A stretch of 43,943 bases of DNA, taken from contig SIBJ01000025.1 in NCBI GenBank assembly GCA_009695195.1, forward strand, positions 1 to 43,943, written 5' to 3'. The position numbers were made by a program, and so were the translations under genes. The DNA comes from Pedosphaera sp. (GTDB lineage: Bacteria; Verrucomicrobiota; Verrucomicrobiia; Limisphaerales; JADLHS01). The notes beneath the pieces were generated by a model, which ran no database searches, was not told where the DNA came from, and worked only from the letters and a program-made list of their open reading frames with translations. Below, piece by piece: positions 29,547 through 38,204 of this stretch (position 1 is its first letter; each line of letters starts with the position of its first letter).

Positions 29547-30707
29547 TCAGAGGCCGCGATTTGCCCGCCACAACAGCACCGCGCCGATGCCTTGAAAGAG
29601 GAAGTTCGGAATCCAGACGATCAGGTGCGGCGACCATTCGGGCCGGGTGGCGAGCGCCTGCGCCACGAGCAGGAAACCGTAGTAAACCAGCACGAGACCC
29701 AACGCGATGGCGAAGCTGATGTTCGTCTCGCGCCGGTGAACACGGATGCCGAGCGGGATGCCGATGAGCGTGAACCCAAAACACGCGAACGAAAACGCCA
29801 CCTGCCGGTGCATCTGCACGCGCAACGGCAGCGTGAGCTGGCTGCGTTGCTTCTCCAATTCGCGCAATTCCGCCACCGAATTAGTTCGGCCCGATTTCGG
29901 CGCGGAGAGGCGGCTTTCCAAATCGCTAAGTTCATCGCGCAGCTGAATGAAAGTCAGATCAGTGATGCGCGGCTTTCCCAACTCCTTGGCCAAACCCTCA
30001 AGCTTGTTGGTCACTGACATTCGTCCCGCGTGTGTGAACATTTGTTTTCCGTCTTCAAGCGCCAAAACGCCGGTCACGTCAAACAGGTCAACAATTACTG
30101 TCTGGTTGGTCTGGTCTACCCTCATCGCCCCTTTCGGCGCTCGAAATATGTGCGCGACGTTCGTCTTGTCCTCGAGAACATAAATCAACACATCCTTCAA
30201 CTGATTCTGCCGGTTTTGCCCCACGTGGATAATGCAACCCGCGAAATCCTTGATGTAGGTGCGCTCGGGCAGTCGTGCCGTGATGAGGTTTGCGCCAACA
30301 CGGAAAAAAAGTTCCTTGTAAGCGACGCGACAGCGCGGCGCGATCTCCATGTTGATATATGCACTGACACCGCACAGCACCAGGCTCAACAACAAGATCG
30401 GTGTCACGAGCGAAAGCAGACTGACGCCGCCCGCGCGGGCCGCCGTCAACTCCTGGTCCGCGCTGAACCGGCCGAACGTCAGCAGCGTCGCCGTCAACAT
30501 CCCCATCGGCAGCGCGAACGCGAGGACGAAGGGAATCAACAACCCGACCGCCTCGACCGCGATGCCGAGCGTGGCTTGCCGGCTGACCAGCAGGGAGAGG
30601 ATTTCCTTGAGGATGTTGCCCAGCAGCAAAACGAACGTGAACACCACGACGGTCATCACGAGCGATGCCACGACCTGGCGGGTCAGATAAAAATGCAGTG
30701 TCTTCAC
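29547..30707 (-). CDS. LptF/LptG-family permease (YjgP/YjgQ)
   Basis: 386 residues; inner-membrane subunit of the LptB2FG ABC transporter that extracts lipopolysaccharide from the inner membrane. Seen: N-terminal membrane segments (about 13-35, 52-75, 98-120) with the coupling-helix-like region GRFSADQELTAARAGGVS, a large periplasmic beta-jellyroll domain (about 130-300), and three C-terminal membrane segments including FGFTLIGIPLGIRVHRRE. Start GTG 30707. It is not clear from sequence whether this is LptF or LptG; a partner is not in the window. Indicates an outer membrane with LPS-type lipid. Confidence 0.92.
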   Translation of the reverse strand: MKTLHFYLTRQVVASLVMTVVVFTFVLLLGNILKEILSLLVSRQATLGIAVEAVGLLIPFVLAFALPMGMLTATLLTFGRFSADQELTAARAGGVSLLSLVTPILLLSLVLCGVSAYINMEIAPRCRVAYKELFFRVGANLITARLPERTYIKDFAGCIIHVGQNRQNQLKDVLIYVLEDKTNVAHIFRAPKGAMRVDQTNQTVIVDLFDVTGVLALEDGKQMFTHAGRMSVTNKLEGLAKELGKPRITDLTFIQLRDELSDLESRLSAPKSGRTNSVAELRELEKQRSQLTLPLRVQMHRQVAFSFACFGFTLIGIPLGIRVHRRETNISFAIALGLVLVYYGFLLVAQALATRPEWSPHLIVWIPNFLFQGIGAVLLWRANRGL

Positions 30708-30931
30708 GTTGCGAGATTGAGTCGCCGCGCGGGAGAGTAAGACCCGGAGGTGGAATCGGACAGTTGAAAGTTTGCCGGTGCCGAGCCAACCCTGCCACTC
30801 AAGCCCGACGAGATCGCATTAACACCAGGCAACATTGCCGAAGTTCCGCGCGGAAGATCTACCCATCCTTTCCAATGTGTGTTTCCGTTTTGTCTTGAAC
30901 CCGCATGCATAACCTGCGATGCGTTTCAACC

Positions 30932-31144
30932 ATGAAAGCAATATTGGTTTTGTTGCTGTCTGGAATTTGCGCTTGTGCCACAGCGCAAACGAACAAACCA
31001 ATCGCGAAGCCGCCAACCGCGCCAGTCGAGGTGCTCACCAAACTCCCGGTCATCACCGACAACATTGCGAAGCTGGATGCCACCGCCCTTGCAAACAAGC
31101 GGGGGCTAGAGCACGACGCGAAGAAAAAGAAACCCGCCGCATGA
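30932..31144 (+). CDS. Small exported Lys/Ala-rich protein
   Basis: 70 residues from ATG 30932: signal peptide MKAILVLLLSGICACATAQ, then TNKPIAKPPTAPVEVLTKLPVI and a basic C terminus ending KKKKPAA. The cysteines in the signal region could belong to a lipobox (LSGICACA), but no strict match is seen. Its stop overlaps the start of the next gene (ATGA at 31141), so the two are probably co-translated. No known family. ATG 30905 is an alternative start. Divergent from the LptF/G gene; the 224 bases between them show no clear promoter pair. Confidence 0.6.
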   Translation: MKAILVLLLSGICACATAQTNKPIAKPPTAPVEVLTKLPVITDNIAKLDATALANKRGLEHDAKKKKPAA

Positions 31145-31962
31145 GTATGACCGCCGCACCTTCAAATGGACCGCGCCACGGAATTTTCTACTACGTGTTT
31201 TGGGGCGTCGTTTCCTTGATCGTCACCGTTTGCATTTTAATCTTCATCTTTTTTCTTGTCGCCGGCTTGATGGTCGGCGGCCTTTCAGCGGCAAAACAGA
31301 GAGCCGTGGCTCAGAGCCAGTCCGCCCAAGTCACCAACGCCAGTCCCGAGATCACCATGACCGAAAGCCGCGGCGCGCTCCAGGATCGCGGCGGCATCAA
31401 AGTTACCGGCGTCATTTCCAACAACACCGCCCAAACGCTCGGCCGGTTGGTCATCCGCTTGAGTCTTGAAGATGGCGAAGGCAACAAAGTGGATGATGCC
31501 AGCGATGTCATTTCCAGTTTGAAACCGGGGCGCACGTGGAAATTTGAGGCATCCTCCTTCCGTTCATCCGCGCGCCGTTATCACGTTGAGGGCGTCTGGG
31601 CCGATGGCCAACTGCTGGTGGTTGAGCGTGCGGACCAAAAAAAACGGGCTGAGGCGAAGCGGGAGCGCGACCAAGAGGAGCAGGCGCGCATTCAAGGCGT
31701 CGTCGCCTACAACGAACAAGTCCGAGAGGTGAATGCGGCGGCGGCGCTGGCGCGCAAGCAGCAGACGGAAAAAACCGTCTTTGAATTTCACAGGCTGCGG
31801 GCCATGAATGGCGTCGGCTTGTCGCAATTGAAGCTGGGGCAATTTTACCTGACCGGGCAGGGAACAGAGACGAATCGGGAATTGGCGCGCGTCTGGTTCC
31901 GCGCCGCCGCGACCAACGATCAACCGGAAGCCGTCCGGCTTTTGAATTCCATTCCACGATGA
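31141..31962 (+). CDS. Membrane protein with FxLYD-like and Sel1-like regions
   Basis: 273 residues. Seen: one membrane segment (about 17-43; YYVFWGVVSLIVTVCILIFI), an FxLYD/DUF3426-like beta domain (about 75-150; GGIKVTGVISNNTAQTLGRL, RLSLEDGEGNKVDDASDVIS, LKPGRTWKFEA), a charged coiled coil (about 165-210; ADQKKRAEAKRERDQEEQAR), and a C-terminal Sel1-type helical repeat (about 225-270; GVGLSQLKLGQFYLTGQGTE, ARVWFRAAATNDQPEAVRLL). These modules usually mediate protein contacts, so an envelope scaffold role is inferred. Starts inside the previous stop; a second ATG at 31147 is possible. Confidence 0.78.
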   Translation: MSMTAAPSNGPRHGIFYYVFWGVVSLIVTVCILIFIFFLVAGLMVGGLSAAKQRAVAQSQSAQVTNASPEITMTESRGALQDRGGIKVTGVISNNTAQTLGRLVIRLSLEDGEGNKVDDASDVISSLKPGRTWKFEASSFRSSARRYHVEGVWADGQLLVVERADQKKRAEAKRERDQEEQARIQGVVAYNEQVREVNAAAALARKQQTEKTVFEFHRLRAMNGVGLSQLKLGQFYLTGQGTETNRELARVWFRAAATNDQPEAVRLLNSIPR

Positions 31963-32102
31963 CCGCCGCCACCCAGCCCGGGCTGCCGTGGCCGCGCCCC
32001 GAACCCTGAAGCCGGCGAACAACTCCGCGCCCGTAAGCAAAAAAGTAAGACAAGCGCGGACGGTTTGCGAGGGTTGCGGGCGGATGACCCTCAATAAAGA
32101 AG

Positions 32103-32178
<76 letters not shown>

Positions 32179-32244
32179 CACCGGGGCGCATATTGAACGC
32201 AACCACACTGGAACTGGCAAGTAGCAAAAGCTTCACGCAAAAAT

Positions 32245-33213
32245 TCATGCCCGCGGATGGGCTGAATCGTAGGCCTTTTTGAGCCGCTCGGTGGTGACGT
32301 GCGTATAAACTTGAGTCGTCACGAGGTGGGCGTGTCCGAGCAATTCCTGAACGCTGCGCAAATCCGCGCCGGCATCGAGCAGATGCGTGGCGTAACTGTG
32401 CCGGATTTTGTGCGGCGTGAGGCTCGGGTCAAGCCCGGCGAGCGCGAGATATTTTTTCAAACGGTGCGCCAGCACACCGCCTCTGATCGGCGTGGGCACG
32501 CGCTTCGTCGAAAGAAAAACCGGCGAGGCTGCGCCCGGCGCGCTGGGCAGCAATCCCCAATAATTTCCAATCGCCTCCAGCGCTTTACCGCCGATCGGAA
32601 CCAACCGCTCCTTTTTGCCTTTGCCGCGCACACGGACCATTCGCTCCGGGAAATCCACGTCCGCCACCAACAATCCGCACAGCTCGCTGATGCGCAGGCC
32701 GCAGGAATAAATCGTTTCCAGAATCGCCACGTCGCGAAAACACGCCGCGACCGAGATCGGGCGGCCCGCGGATTTTCGTTTCGGCGCGGCGAGCACTTTC
32801 AGCGGCGCGACCAGCAAGTCCTCCATCTGTTGCACCGTGAGAAACTGTGGCAACCGCCGGCCGGCTTTGGGCAGCAAAATGTTTTTGATCGGCGAAGTCT
32901 GCGCGGCCCCGTGCCGGATGAGGAATTTGTAAAACGTCCGCAGCGCCGAGAACCGCAGCGCGATGGCAGCCCGCCCGAGATTCTGCCGCCCGAGGAAGCG
33001 GAGATAACCGCGGAAATCATCCCGCTCCAGTTTTTCCCATTCGGGTGTTCGCTTCCGCTCCTCGAGGTTCCAGGCCTGAAATTCCAGCAACGTCTGCCGG
33101 TAATTTCTTTGCGTGTAAACCGACGCGTCGCGATCCGTGGCGAGGTGCGTAAGGAATTTTTGGATCCACTTGTCGGCGGGAACGGGCGGGCGGGCGGGCG
33201 GTTCAGTTTGCAT
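32245..33213 (-). CDS. Xer-type tyrosine recombinase (XerC/XerD-like)
   Basis: 322 residues; site-specific recombinase of the kind that resolves chromosome dimers at dif. Seen: an N-terminal core-binding SAM-like domain (about 13-105; TQRNYRQTLLEFQAWNLEER, RAAIALRFSALRTFYKFLIR) and the catalytic domain with Arg174 (YSCGLRISELCGL), Lys198/200 (VRGKGKKERLVP), His268-x-x-Arg271 (TPHKIRHSYATHLLDAGADL), His294 (LLGHAHLVTTQVYTH) and nucleophile Tyr303. All active-site residues are present. A chromosomal housekeeping role is more likely than an integron integrase, since the integrase-specific insert is absent. The start at ATG 33213 overlaps the topoisomerase stop by 11 bases. Confidence 0.92.
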   Translation of the reverse strand: MQTEPPARPPVPADKWIQKFLTHLATDRDASVYTQRNYRQTLLEFQAWNLEERKRTPEWEKLERDDFRGYLRFLGRQNLGRAAIALRFSALRTFYKFLIRHGAAQTSPIKNILLPKAGRRLPQFLTVQQMEDLLVAPLKVLAAPKRKSAGRPISVAACFRDVAILETIYSCGLRISELCGLLVADVDFPERMVRVRGKGKKERLVPIGGKALEAIGNYWGLLPSAPGAASPVFLSTKRVPTPIRGGVLAHRLKKYLALAGLDPSLTPHKIRHSYATHLLDAGADLRSVQELLGHAHLVTTQVYTHVTTERLKKAYDSAHPRA

Positions 33214-36052
33214 TGCCGTCGCCACCTTCGCCTTCGCGCGGCGGAAACTCAAACGTCACCTTGCCGTTGTCATCCATCACCAGAAACGCGGGGAACGGCT
33301 TGCCGGCCTTGGAAATGAACTTGTCCATCAGGTCGCTCCGTTGCGTGGTCAGCAGCTTTTGCAACTGCGCGTGGTCAATCGGCTGTTGCAAGATCTCGCG
33401 GCTCACCTTGAACTTGCACGACCGCTTCTCCGCCTGCGACTTCTCGCAAAGATACGCCGCCTCGGTCTCGAAAACCTGCCCGCCGCATTTCGGACACTTC
33501 CCGAGCGATTCCTTCCCGGTGAAATCAATCTTCGGCGGCGACGTCTTCGGCGTGCCGTCCTTCGCTTTTTTCTCGCGCGGCTTGAACTCGAACGCCGTGC
33601 CGCCGTCCTTCACCACGAGGAACGCCTCGAACTTGCGCTTCGTCTTGTTCGAGATGAAGCCCTTGAGCAGATCGGTCTTGCCCTCCGCGAGCAGCTTCTT
33701 CACCTGCTCCGGCGAAATCTCTTGCTGCAAAATGATCTTCCCCGTGCGGAATTTGCAGGACCGTTCGATCCCCGCCTGCTTCTCACAAACGTAATTCATC
33801 CCGCCGTCAAAAACCTGCGCGCCGCACGCCGGACATTTGCCGAGCGGCTCCTTGCCGGTGAAATCCACGGGCGCGGCGGCCTCGCCGTCCTTGTTCTGGT
33901 CGTTGCCGAAATCGAACTCCAGCTTGTGCTCGGCGTTCATCTTGAGCACGGCGGCAAAGGGAAATCCCTTTTTGCTCATGAACCCTTGCAACGGCCCGAT
34001 CTGCTTTGTCGTGATGAGCGCTTCCACTTCTTCTGGCTCGAACATCCGGCTGCACAAAGTTTTCCAGACCGAGAAATCACATTTCACACATTGGAAGAAT
34101 TTGTACTTCTCGTGGATCTCGCCGCCGCACTTGGGACACGGCACCTTCAAGACGCCGAAATCGCCGGGAATAGTGTCTTCTTCAAATTTCTTGGCGCGCT
34201 CGACGATGTGCCGCGTCATGACCGCGATGCCGCTCATGAATTGCTCGCGACTGATCTGCCTCCGCTGAATTTGGCGGAGCTGAAATTCCCAATCGCCCGT
34301 CAATTCCGGCTTGGTAAGTTCGGGAATTCCCAGACCGTTCAGCAACTCCATCAACGAAAAAGCTTTCGCCGTCGCCTGCAACTCGCGGCCGTTGCGATGG
34401 AGATATTGTTCGTAGATCAGACCCTCGATGACCGCCGCGCGGGTGGCCGGCGTGCCGAGACCTTTCTCGCGCATCGCTTCGCGCAACTCGTCGTCCTCGA
34501 CCAGTTTCCCCGCGCCTTCCATCGCGGAGAGCAACGTCGCTTCCGAAAACCGCGGTGGCGGCTTCGTCGCGCTTTGCTTCACTTCCACCGCGCTGGTCTT
34601 GACCGTTTCGTTCGGCTGCACCGGCGCGAGGCTGGGCGTCTCGTCGGAATCCGATTCCTTGCCATAGACCGTGAGCCAGCCGGGGCTGACCAAAACCTTG
34701 CCCGCACTCTTGAACGGCTCGGCCTCGACGCGCGTGATGCGCACGGTCTCCAAAAACTCCGCCGCCGGATAAAAGATGGCGAGAAACCGCTTCGTCACCA
34801 TGTCGTAAAGTTTTTGCTCCGGCTCGCTCAAACCTTTCGGCGCAATCGTCGTCGGGATGATGGCGAAGTGATCCGAGATTTTCGCGTTGTTGAAGATGCG
34901 CTTGTTCGGACGCACCCAATCATTCTTCAAAATCGTGCCGGCGAATGTCGTGTAGCGAGTGATGAAGCTCGTTCCACCGGGCGTCTGCCCCGACAACATC
35001 TCCAACGTTTGTTTCACCGTGCCGAGGTAATCCTCCGGCAATGCTCGCGCGTCCGTTCTCGGATACGTCAAAACCTTGTGCCGCTCGTAAAGCGCCTGCG
35101 CCAAACCCAGCGTGTTCTTCGCGCTGAAACCAAAGCGCGAGTTTGCGTCGCGCTGCAAACTCGTCAAATCGTACAGCAGCGGCGACATCGAAGTCGTCGG
35201 CTTGCTTTCCTCCGTGACGATGCCGGGCTTGCCGAGACATTTCTCGCGCAGCGCCTCCGCTTTTTCTTTTTCCCAAACGCGCTCCGGCTTGAGTTGCTCG
35301 TCGCCCTCCTTCGCGTCCGCCTTCGCGAACTTCTCATCGAACCAGCGCCCCGTGTACTGTCCCGCCGACGCGTCGAACGTGCCGATGACTTCCCAAAAAT
35401 CCCGCGACACGAACTTTTTGATCTTCGCCTCACGCTCGACGAGGATCGCCAGCGTCGGCGTCTGCACGCGACCGACCGTCGTCTTGAAAAAGCCGCCGAG
35501 CTTCGAGTTGAACGCCGTCATCGCGCGCGTGCCGTTGATGCCCACGAGCCAGTCAGCCTCGCTCCGGCTCATGGCCGCGTCCGACAACGGCTGCATGGAT
35601 TCATCCGTGCGCAGCGCCGCGAAACCCTCGCGGATCGCGCCCGGCGTCATGGACTGAAGCCAGAGCCGCTGGATCGGCTGCTTCGCCTTCGTGTAACGGA
35701 CGATGTTGCGGAAAATCAATTCGCCCTCGCGCCCGGCGTCGCACGCGTTGATGAGCGACGTCACGTCCTTGCGCTTGATGAGCTTCGCGAGCACCCGCAG
35801 CCGCGCCTCGCTTTTCTCGATGGGTTGCAGGTCAAAATGCGGCGGGATGACCGGCAGACATTTGAACGTCCACTTCCCGCGCGCGGCCTCCACGCCCGGC
35901 GGCGGCACGATGGTCAAGAGATGCCCGACCGCCGACGAGATGACGAAATTGTCGTTCTCGAAGAAGTCATCCTGCTTCTTAAAACCGCCCAGCGCCTTCG
36001 CGATATCACTCGCGACGGACGGCTTTTCGGCAATGATCAAAGCTTTGCTCAT
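33203..36052 (-). CDS. topB: Type IA DNA topoisomerase, topoisomerase III (TopB)-like
   Basis: 949 residues; relaxes or decatenates DNA by single-strand passage. Seen: the Toprim domain with catalytic Glu9 in IIAEKPSVASDIAKAL and D105-AGREGELIF, an SAM-like and CAP-like core with MSRSEADWLVGINGTRAMT and GRVQTPTLAILVERE, and the nucleophile Tyr330 in LTYPRTDA. After about 620 there is a long C-terminal region with three cysteine clusters (CPKCGGEIHEKYKFFQCVKC; CPACG...VCEK...SC; CPKCG...LCEK...SC), each followed by a repeat with LLxxGKTDLLKGFISNKTKR-like sequence. The MSKALIIAEKPSV start favours TopB over TopA, but the tail resembles neither E. coli protein closely. The downstream Xer gene overlaps. 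Confidence 0.93.
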   Translation of the reverse strand: MSKALIIAEKPSVASDIAKALGGFKKQDDFFENDNFVISSAVGHLLTIVPPPGVEAARGKWTFKCLPVIPPHFDLQPIEKSEARLRVLAKLIKRKDVTSLINACDAGREGELIFRNIVRYTKAKQPIQRLWLQSMTPGAIREGFAALRTDESMQPLSDAAMSRSEADWLVGINGTRAMTAFNSKLGGFFKTTVGRVQTPTLAILVEREAKIKKFVSRDFWEVIGTFDASAGQYTGRWFDEKFAKADAKEGDEQLKPERVWEKEKAEALREKCLGKPGIVTEESKPTTSMSPLLYDLTSLQRDANSRFGFSAKNTLGLAQALYERHKVLTYPRTDARALPEDYLGTVKQTLEMLSGQTPGGTSFITRYTTFAGTILKNDWVRPNKRIFNNAKISDHFAIIPTTIAPKGLSEPEQKLYDMVTKRFLAIFYPAAEFLETVRITRVEAEPFKSAGKVLVSPGWLTVYGKESDSDETPSLAPVQPNETVKTSAVEVKQSATKPPPRFSEATLLSAMEGAGKLVEDDELREAMREKGLGTPATRAAVIEGLIYEQYLHRNGRELQATAKAFSLMELLNGLGIPELTKPELTGDWEFQLRQIQRRQISREQFMSGIAVMTRHIVERAKKFEEDTIPGDFGVLKVPCPKCGGEIHEKYKFFQCVKCDFSVWKTLCSRMFEPEEVEALITTKQIGPLQGFMSKKGFPFAAVLKMNAEHKLEFDFGNDQNKDGEAAAPVDFTGKEPLGKCPACGAQVFDGGMNYVCEKQAGIERSCKFRTGKIILQQEISPEQVKKLLAEGKTDLLKGFISNKTKRKFEAFLVVKDGGTAFEFKPREKKAKDGTPKTSPPKIDFTGKESLGKCPKCGGQVFETEAAYLCEKSQAEKRSCKFKVSREILQQPIDHAQLQKLLTTQRSDLMDKFISKAGKPFPAFLVMDDNGKVTFEFPPREGEGGDGNAN

Positions 36053-36274
36053 GCAATTGGTCGCCAGCTTTTAGACCGAACGGGTGCCAAAAGGCAACAG
36101 GAACTTCTCGCGGAGTGAAATTACCGCCAACCCGGAGGCACTCAAAAATCGTTGTCTGCAGGCGGTATTGCCGATAGAAGTCCGCCGCGCTGTCCGGACG
36201 ACTGCGACTACTTTACCGGCGACCACACCGAACCCCGGATCGCCAATGTCCGACCGCGCGGTTAGAGTTCGGGA
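36053..36274. other. Intergenic region upstream of topB
   Basis: 222 bases, extending to 36592 if the fragment at 36275 is not expressed. No gene, hairpin with T run or repeat family of this window is evident. It must hold the topB promoter on the minus strand, but I cannot point to a -35/-10 pair with confidence. Confidence 0.4.
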
Positions 36275-36440
36275 ATGAAATTACCGGCCGGCCGCGCCTT
36301 TCAACGCAAGGAAGATTATCAGCCGCCCCAAACTCCGGGCGACAGCCCGTTCCGTTGCTTCGATGTGAAATGTTTGAAGTGCGGGTCGTACCGGTTGCGG
36401 CTCGTGACGGAGTTCGATGAGGAGGCCGGCGAAATGTCCG
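36275..36440 (+). pseudogene. Fragment of a zinc-ribbon protein gene
   Basis: An ATG at 36275 opens a frame MKLPAGRAFQRKEDYQPPQT ... FRCFDVKCLKCGSYRLRLVTEFDEEAGEM, which reads like the first half of a small zinc-ribbon protein (CxxC knuckle plus strands). After about residue 55 the frame turns into Arg-rich non-protein-like sequence and continues antisense to the next gene. A shifted frame offers CPRG just there, where a second CxxC would be expected. The simplest reading is a truncated or frameshifted gene. End coordinate approximate. Confidence 0.4.
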
Positions 36441-36592
36441 CGTGGCGCGACCGCGGTGGTTGGTTGACGCGCACGCGCCGTTCGGTCGGACGAAACCGGA
36501 CACGGGCCGGCACCTTTTCGAGACAGCAAGTTCAGTCCGCCGGACGCGGGGCACGCCGTGACCGACGCAGACTGCTCGAGGGAAACGCCGGC

Positions 36593-37057
36593 TCAGTCCA
36601 TCTGCCGCAGGACGACGAACCAGCCGGTGGAATCCGCGGCGTTGCCGCCGGTGACGAGACATTCGCCCTTGGGAAGTTTCTGGGAAATCTTGCTGACCAA
36701 CTGGCCTTTGCCGAAAAGCTGGACTTCAACCGTCTCGCCGTCCACGCGGCGGACCTTGATCTCGCAGTCCTTGCTAATGGAAATTTTTTTGGCCTCGCCG
36801 TCCCGGGCGGTGAATTCCCGGCGGTTCACCTCGAAATAATGCTGCCACTTGAAGGGAAGTTTCTTGAGCTTCTTTTCGAGCTTCGGGTCCACGGCCTTGT
36901 GCGCCGGGTCGGTGGACTTCTCGGTGTTCGTGCCCCAGATGAGCTGGGCTTCAAGCTTGAGTTCGCCGGCCTGCGCGCGCGCGCCGAGAGCGGTCAGGAG
37001 GAACATACCCATCGCGAGGCCGGTCAGGCGGGAGGCCGAAAACGGTAGGTGCTTCAT
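36593..37057 (-). CDS. Exported hypothetical protein of a sigma-factor operon
   Basis: 154 residues with a signal peptide (MKHLPFSASRLTGLAMGMFLLTALGARAQA). The mature part begins with GELKLEAQLIWGTNTEKSTDPAHKAVD and carries WQHYFEVNRREFTARDGEAKKISISKDCEIKVRRVDGETVEVQLFGKGQLVSKISQKLP and a closing GWFVVLRQMD; it looks like an all-beta exported domain of unknown family. Start ATG 37057, three bases after the anti-sigma stop, so it is the third gene of an ECF sigma - anti-sigma - exported protein operon. It may be the sensed or regulated envelope component; inference only. Confidence 0.8.
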   Translation of the reverse strand: MKHLPFSASRLTGLAMGMFLLTALGARAQAGELKLEAQLIWGTNTEKSTDPAHKAVDPKLEKKLKKLPFKWQHYFEVNRREFTARDGEAKKISISKDCEIKVRRVDGETVEVQLFGKGQLVSKISQKLPKGECLVTGGNAADSTGWFVVLRQMD

Positions 37058-37060
37058 TTG

Positions 37061-37576
37061 CTACTGGATTGTATCGTCGCCGTCGGTGTCCGCAAATTCA
37101 TTTTCGCCGGGGTAGGAAAGCCACACGAGCGTCATCTTTTCGGCTTCGTCGCGGTAGGTGAGGGTGCCGGAATCCGCGTGGCTGGTCTCCAGCCAGACCG
37201 GCTGGTTCCCGCCCGCGTCGCGGAGTTGAATCACCGCCAGCAGGCCGGCGATAACCAGCGCGGCGAACGCGCCCGAGGGGATCAAAATCCTGCGCCACCA
37301 CGGAATCGCGGACCGCGTCGCCGGAGCCGTTTCCTGCCGCTCGATCTCACGGCGGATCTTCGACCAGTAGAACTCGCGCGACTCGGGCAGTTTGATGCCC
37401 GCCTCGAAGCCAGCGAGCGCGCCCGAGGTGTTGCGAAGCTCGGCGAGCAGCGCGCGCGCTTCGGCATTCGCCGGCAACGACGCTTCGACTTCGCGCGCTT
37501 CGCTTTCGGGAAGCTCGCCGTCGAGGTACGCCTGCAACTTGAGTTGAAGGTCCTGATTCATGTTTGTAAAACTCAT
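37061..37576 (-). CDS. Putative anti-sigma factor, transmembrane
   Basis: 171 residues. Seen: an N-terminal cytoplasmic domain with LQLKLQAYLDGELPESEAREVEASLPANAEARALLAELR (the usual anti-sigma 'aylDGeL' pattern), one membrane segment (about 97-115; ILIPSGAFAALVIAGLLAVI) and a periplasmic tail ending DTDGDDTIQ. The zinc ligands HxxxCxxC of ZAS-type anti-sigma factors are absent, so it is a zinc-free variant. It overlaps the sigma gene stop (ATGA at 37576), the normal arrangement for a sigma/anti-sigma pair, which is the main evidence for the function. Confidence 0.82.
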   Translation of the reverse strand: MSFTNMNQDLQLKLQAYLDGELPESEAREVEASLPANAEARALLAELRNTSGALAGFEAGIKLPESREFYWSKIRREIERQETAPATRSAIPWWRRILIPSGAFAALVIAGLLAVIQLRDAGGNQPVWLETSHADSGTLTYRDEAEKMTLVWLSYPGENEFADTDGDDTIQ

Positions 37577-38199
37577 TCCGGTTTTTTCAAATCCGCCAGC
37601 AGCGTCGCCAACTTGCGTCGCGCATAAAACAACCGTGACATCACGGTGCCGATGGAACAGTTCATCGCCTTCGCGATCTCTTTGTATTCCAGCTCTTCAA
37701 ATTCACAGAGGATCAGCGCGGTGCGATGCGCCTCCGAGAGCTGGGTCATCGCCTGGTCAATCCGCTGCCGCAACTCGCCCCGTTCCAGCCGCTCGGTCGG
37801 GTTGACCGTCACCACCGGCATCTGCCGCTCGACGCCGCCGGAATCTTCATCCATCGCTTCGATGGACTCGGCGCGGTGGCGCTTCTGCCGGCGCAACTGA
37901 TCGAGGCAAAGGTTGATGACGATCCGCGTCATCCAGGTGGCGAAGCTCGATTCACCTTGAAACTGCTTCAGCCGTTGCCAGCCCTTGATCCACGCTTCCT
38001 GAGAAAGATCAACCGCGTCGTCCTCGTTCCGCATCATGCTGTAGGCTCGCGCATAAATCTTGTCGCGATGCCGGGCGACCAGTTCTTCATACGCGGCCAT
38101 GTCGCCCTGCTTTGCGGCCCGCACCAACGTATGATCGTCCGGCGCGGTCGAGGCACGCTCAGTGACATTTTCGACGGGCTTGGCGGGGGGCTTATTCAA
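37573..38199 (-). CDS. ECF-type RNA polymerase sigma factor
   Basis: About 208 residues from TTG 38199. Seen: sigma region 2 (about 20-95; YEELVARHRDKIYARAYSMM, DAVDLSQEAWIKGWQRLKQF, FATWMTRIVINLCLDQLRRQ) and region 4 (about 145-200; LSEAHRTALILCEFEELEYKEIAKAMNCSIGTVMSRLFYARRKL), with an acidic linker; regions 1 and 3 are absent, as in group 4 factors. No ATG fits, because the frame before 38199 lies in hisB; the next possible start would truncate the domain. It is six bases from the hisB stop and coupled to the anti-sigma gene. Targets unknown. Confidence 0.88.
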   Translation of the reverse strand: MNKPPAKPVENVTERASTAPDDHTLVRAAKQGDMAAYEELVARHRDKIYARAYSMMRNEDDAVDLSQEAWIKGWQRLKQFQGESSFATWMTRIVINLCLDQLRRQKRHRAESIEAMDEDSGGVERQMPVVTVNPTERLERGELRQRIDQAMTQLSEAHRTALILCEFEELEYKEIAKAMNCSIGTVMSRLFYARRKLATLLADLKKPE

Positions 38200-38204
38200 G
38201 CGGC

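Noticed and set aside
33137..36118. 993-codon open frame on the plus strand
   Set aside because: It is antisense to the clearly conserved topoisomerase gene, and its translation is Arg/Leu-rich without any domain pattern. High GC keeps shadow frames open.
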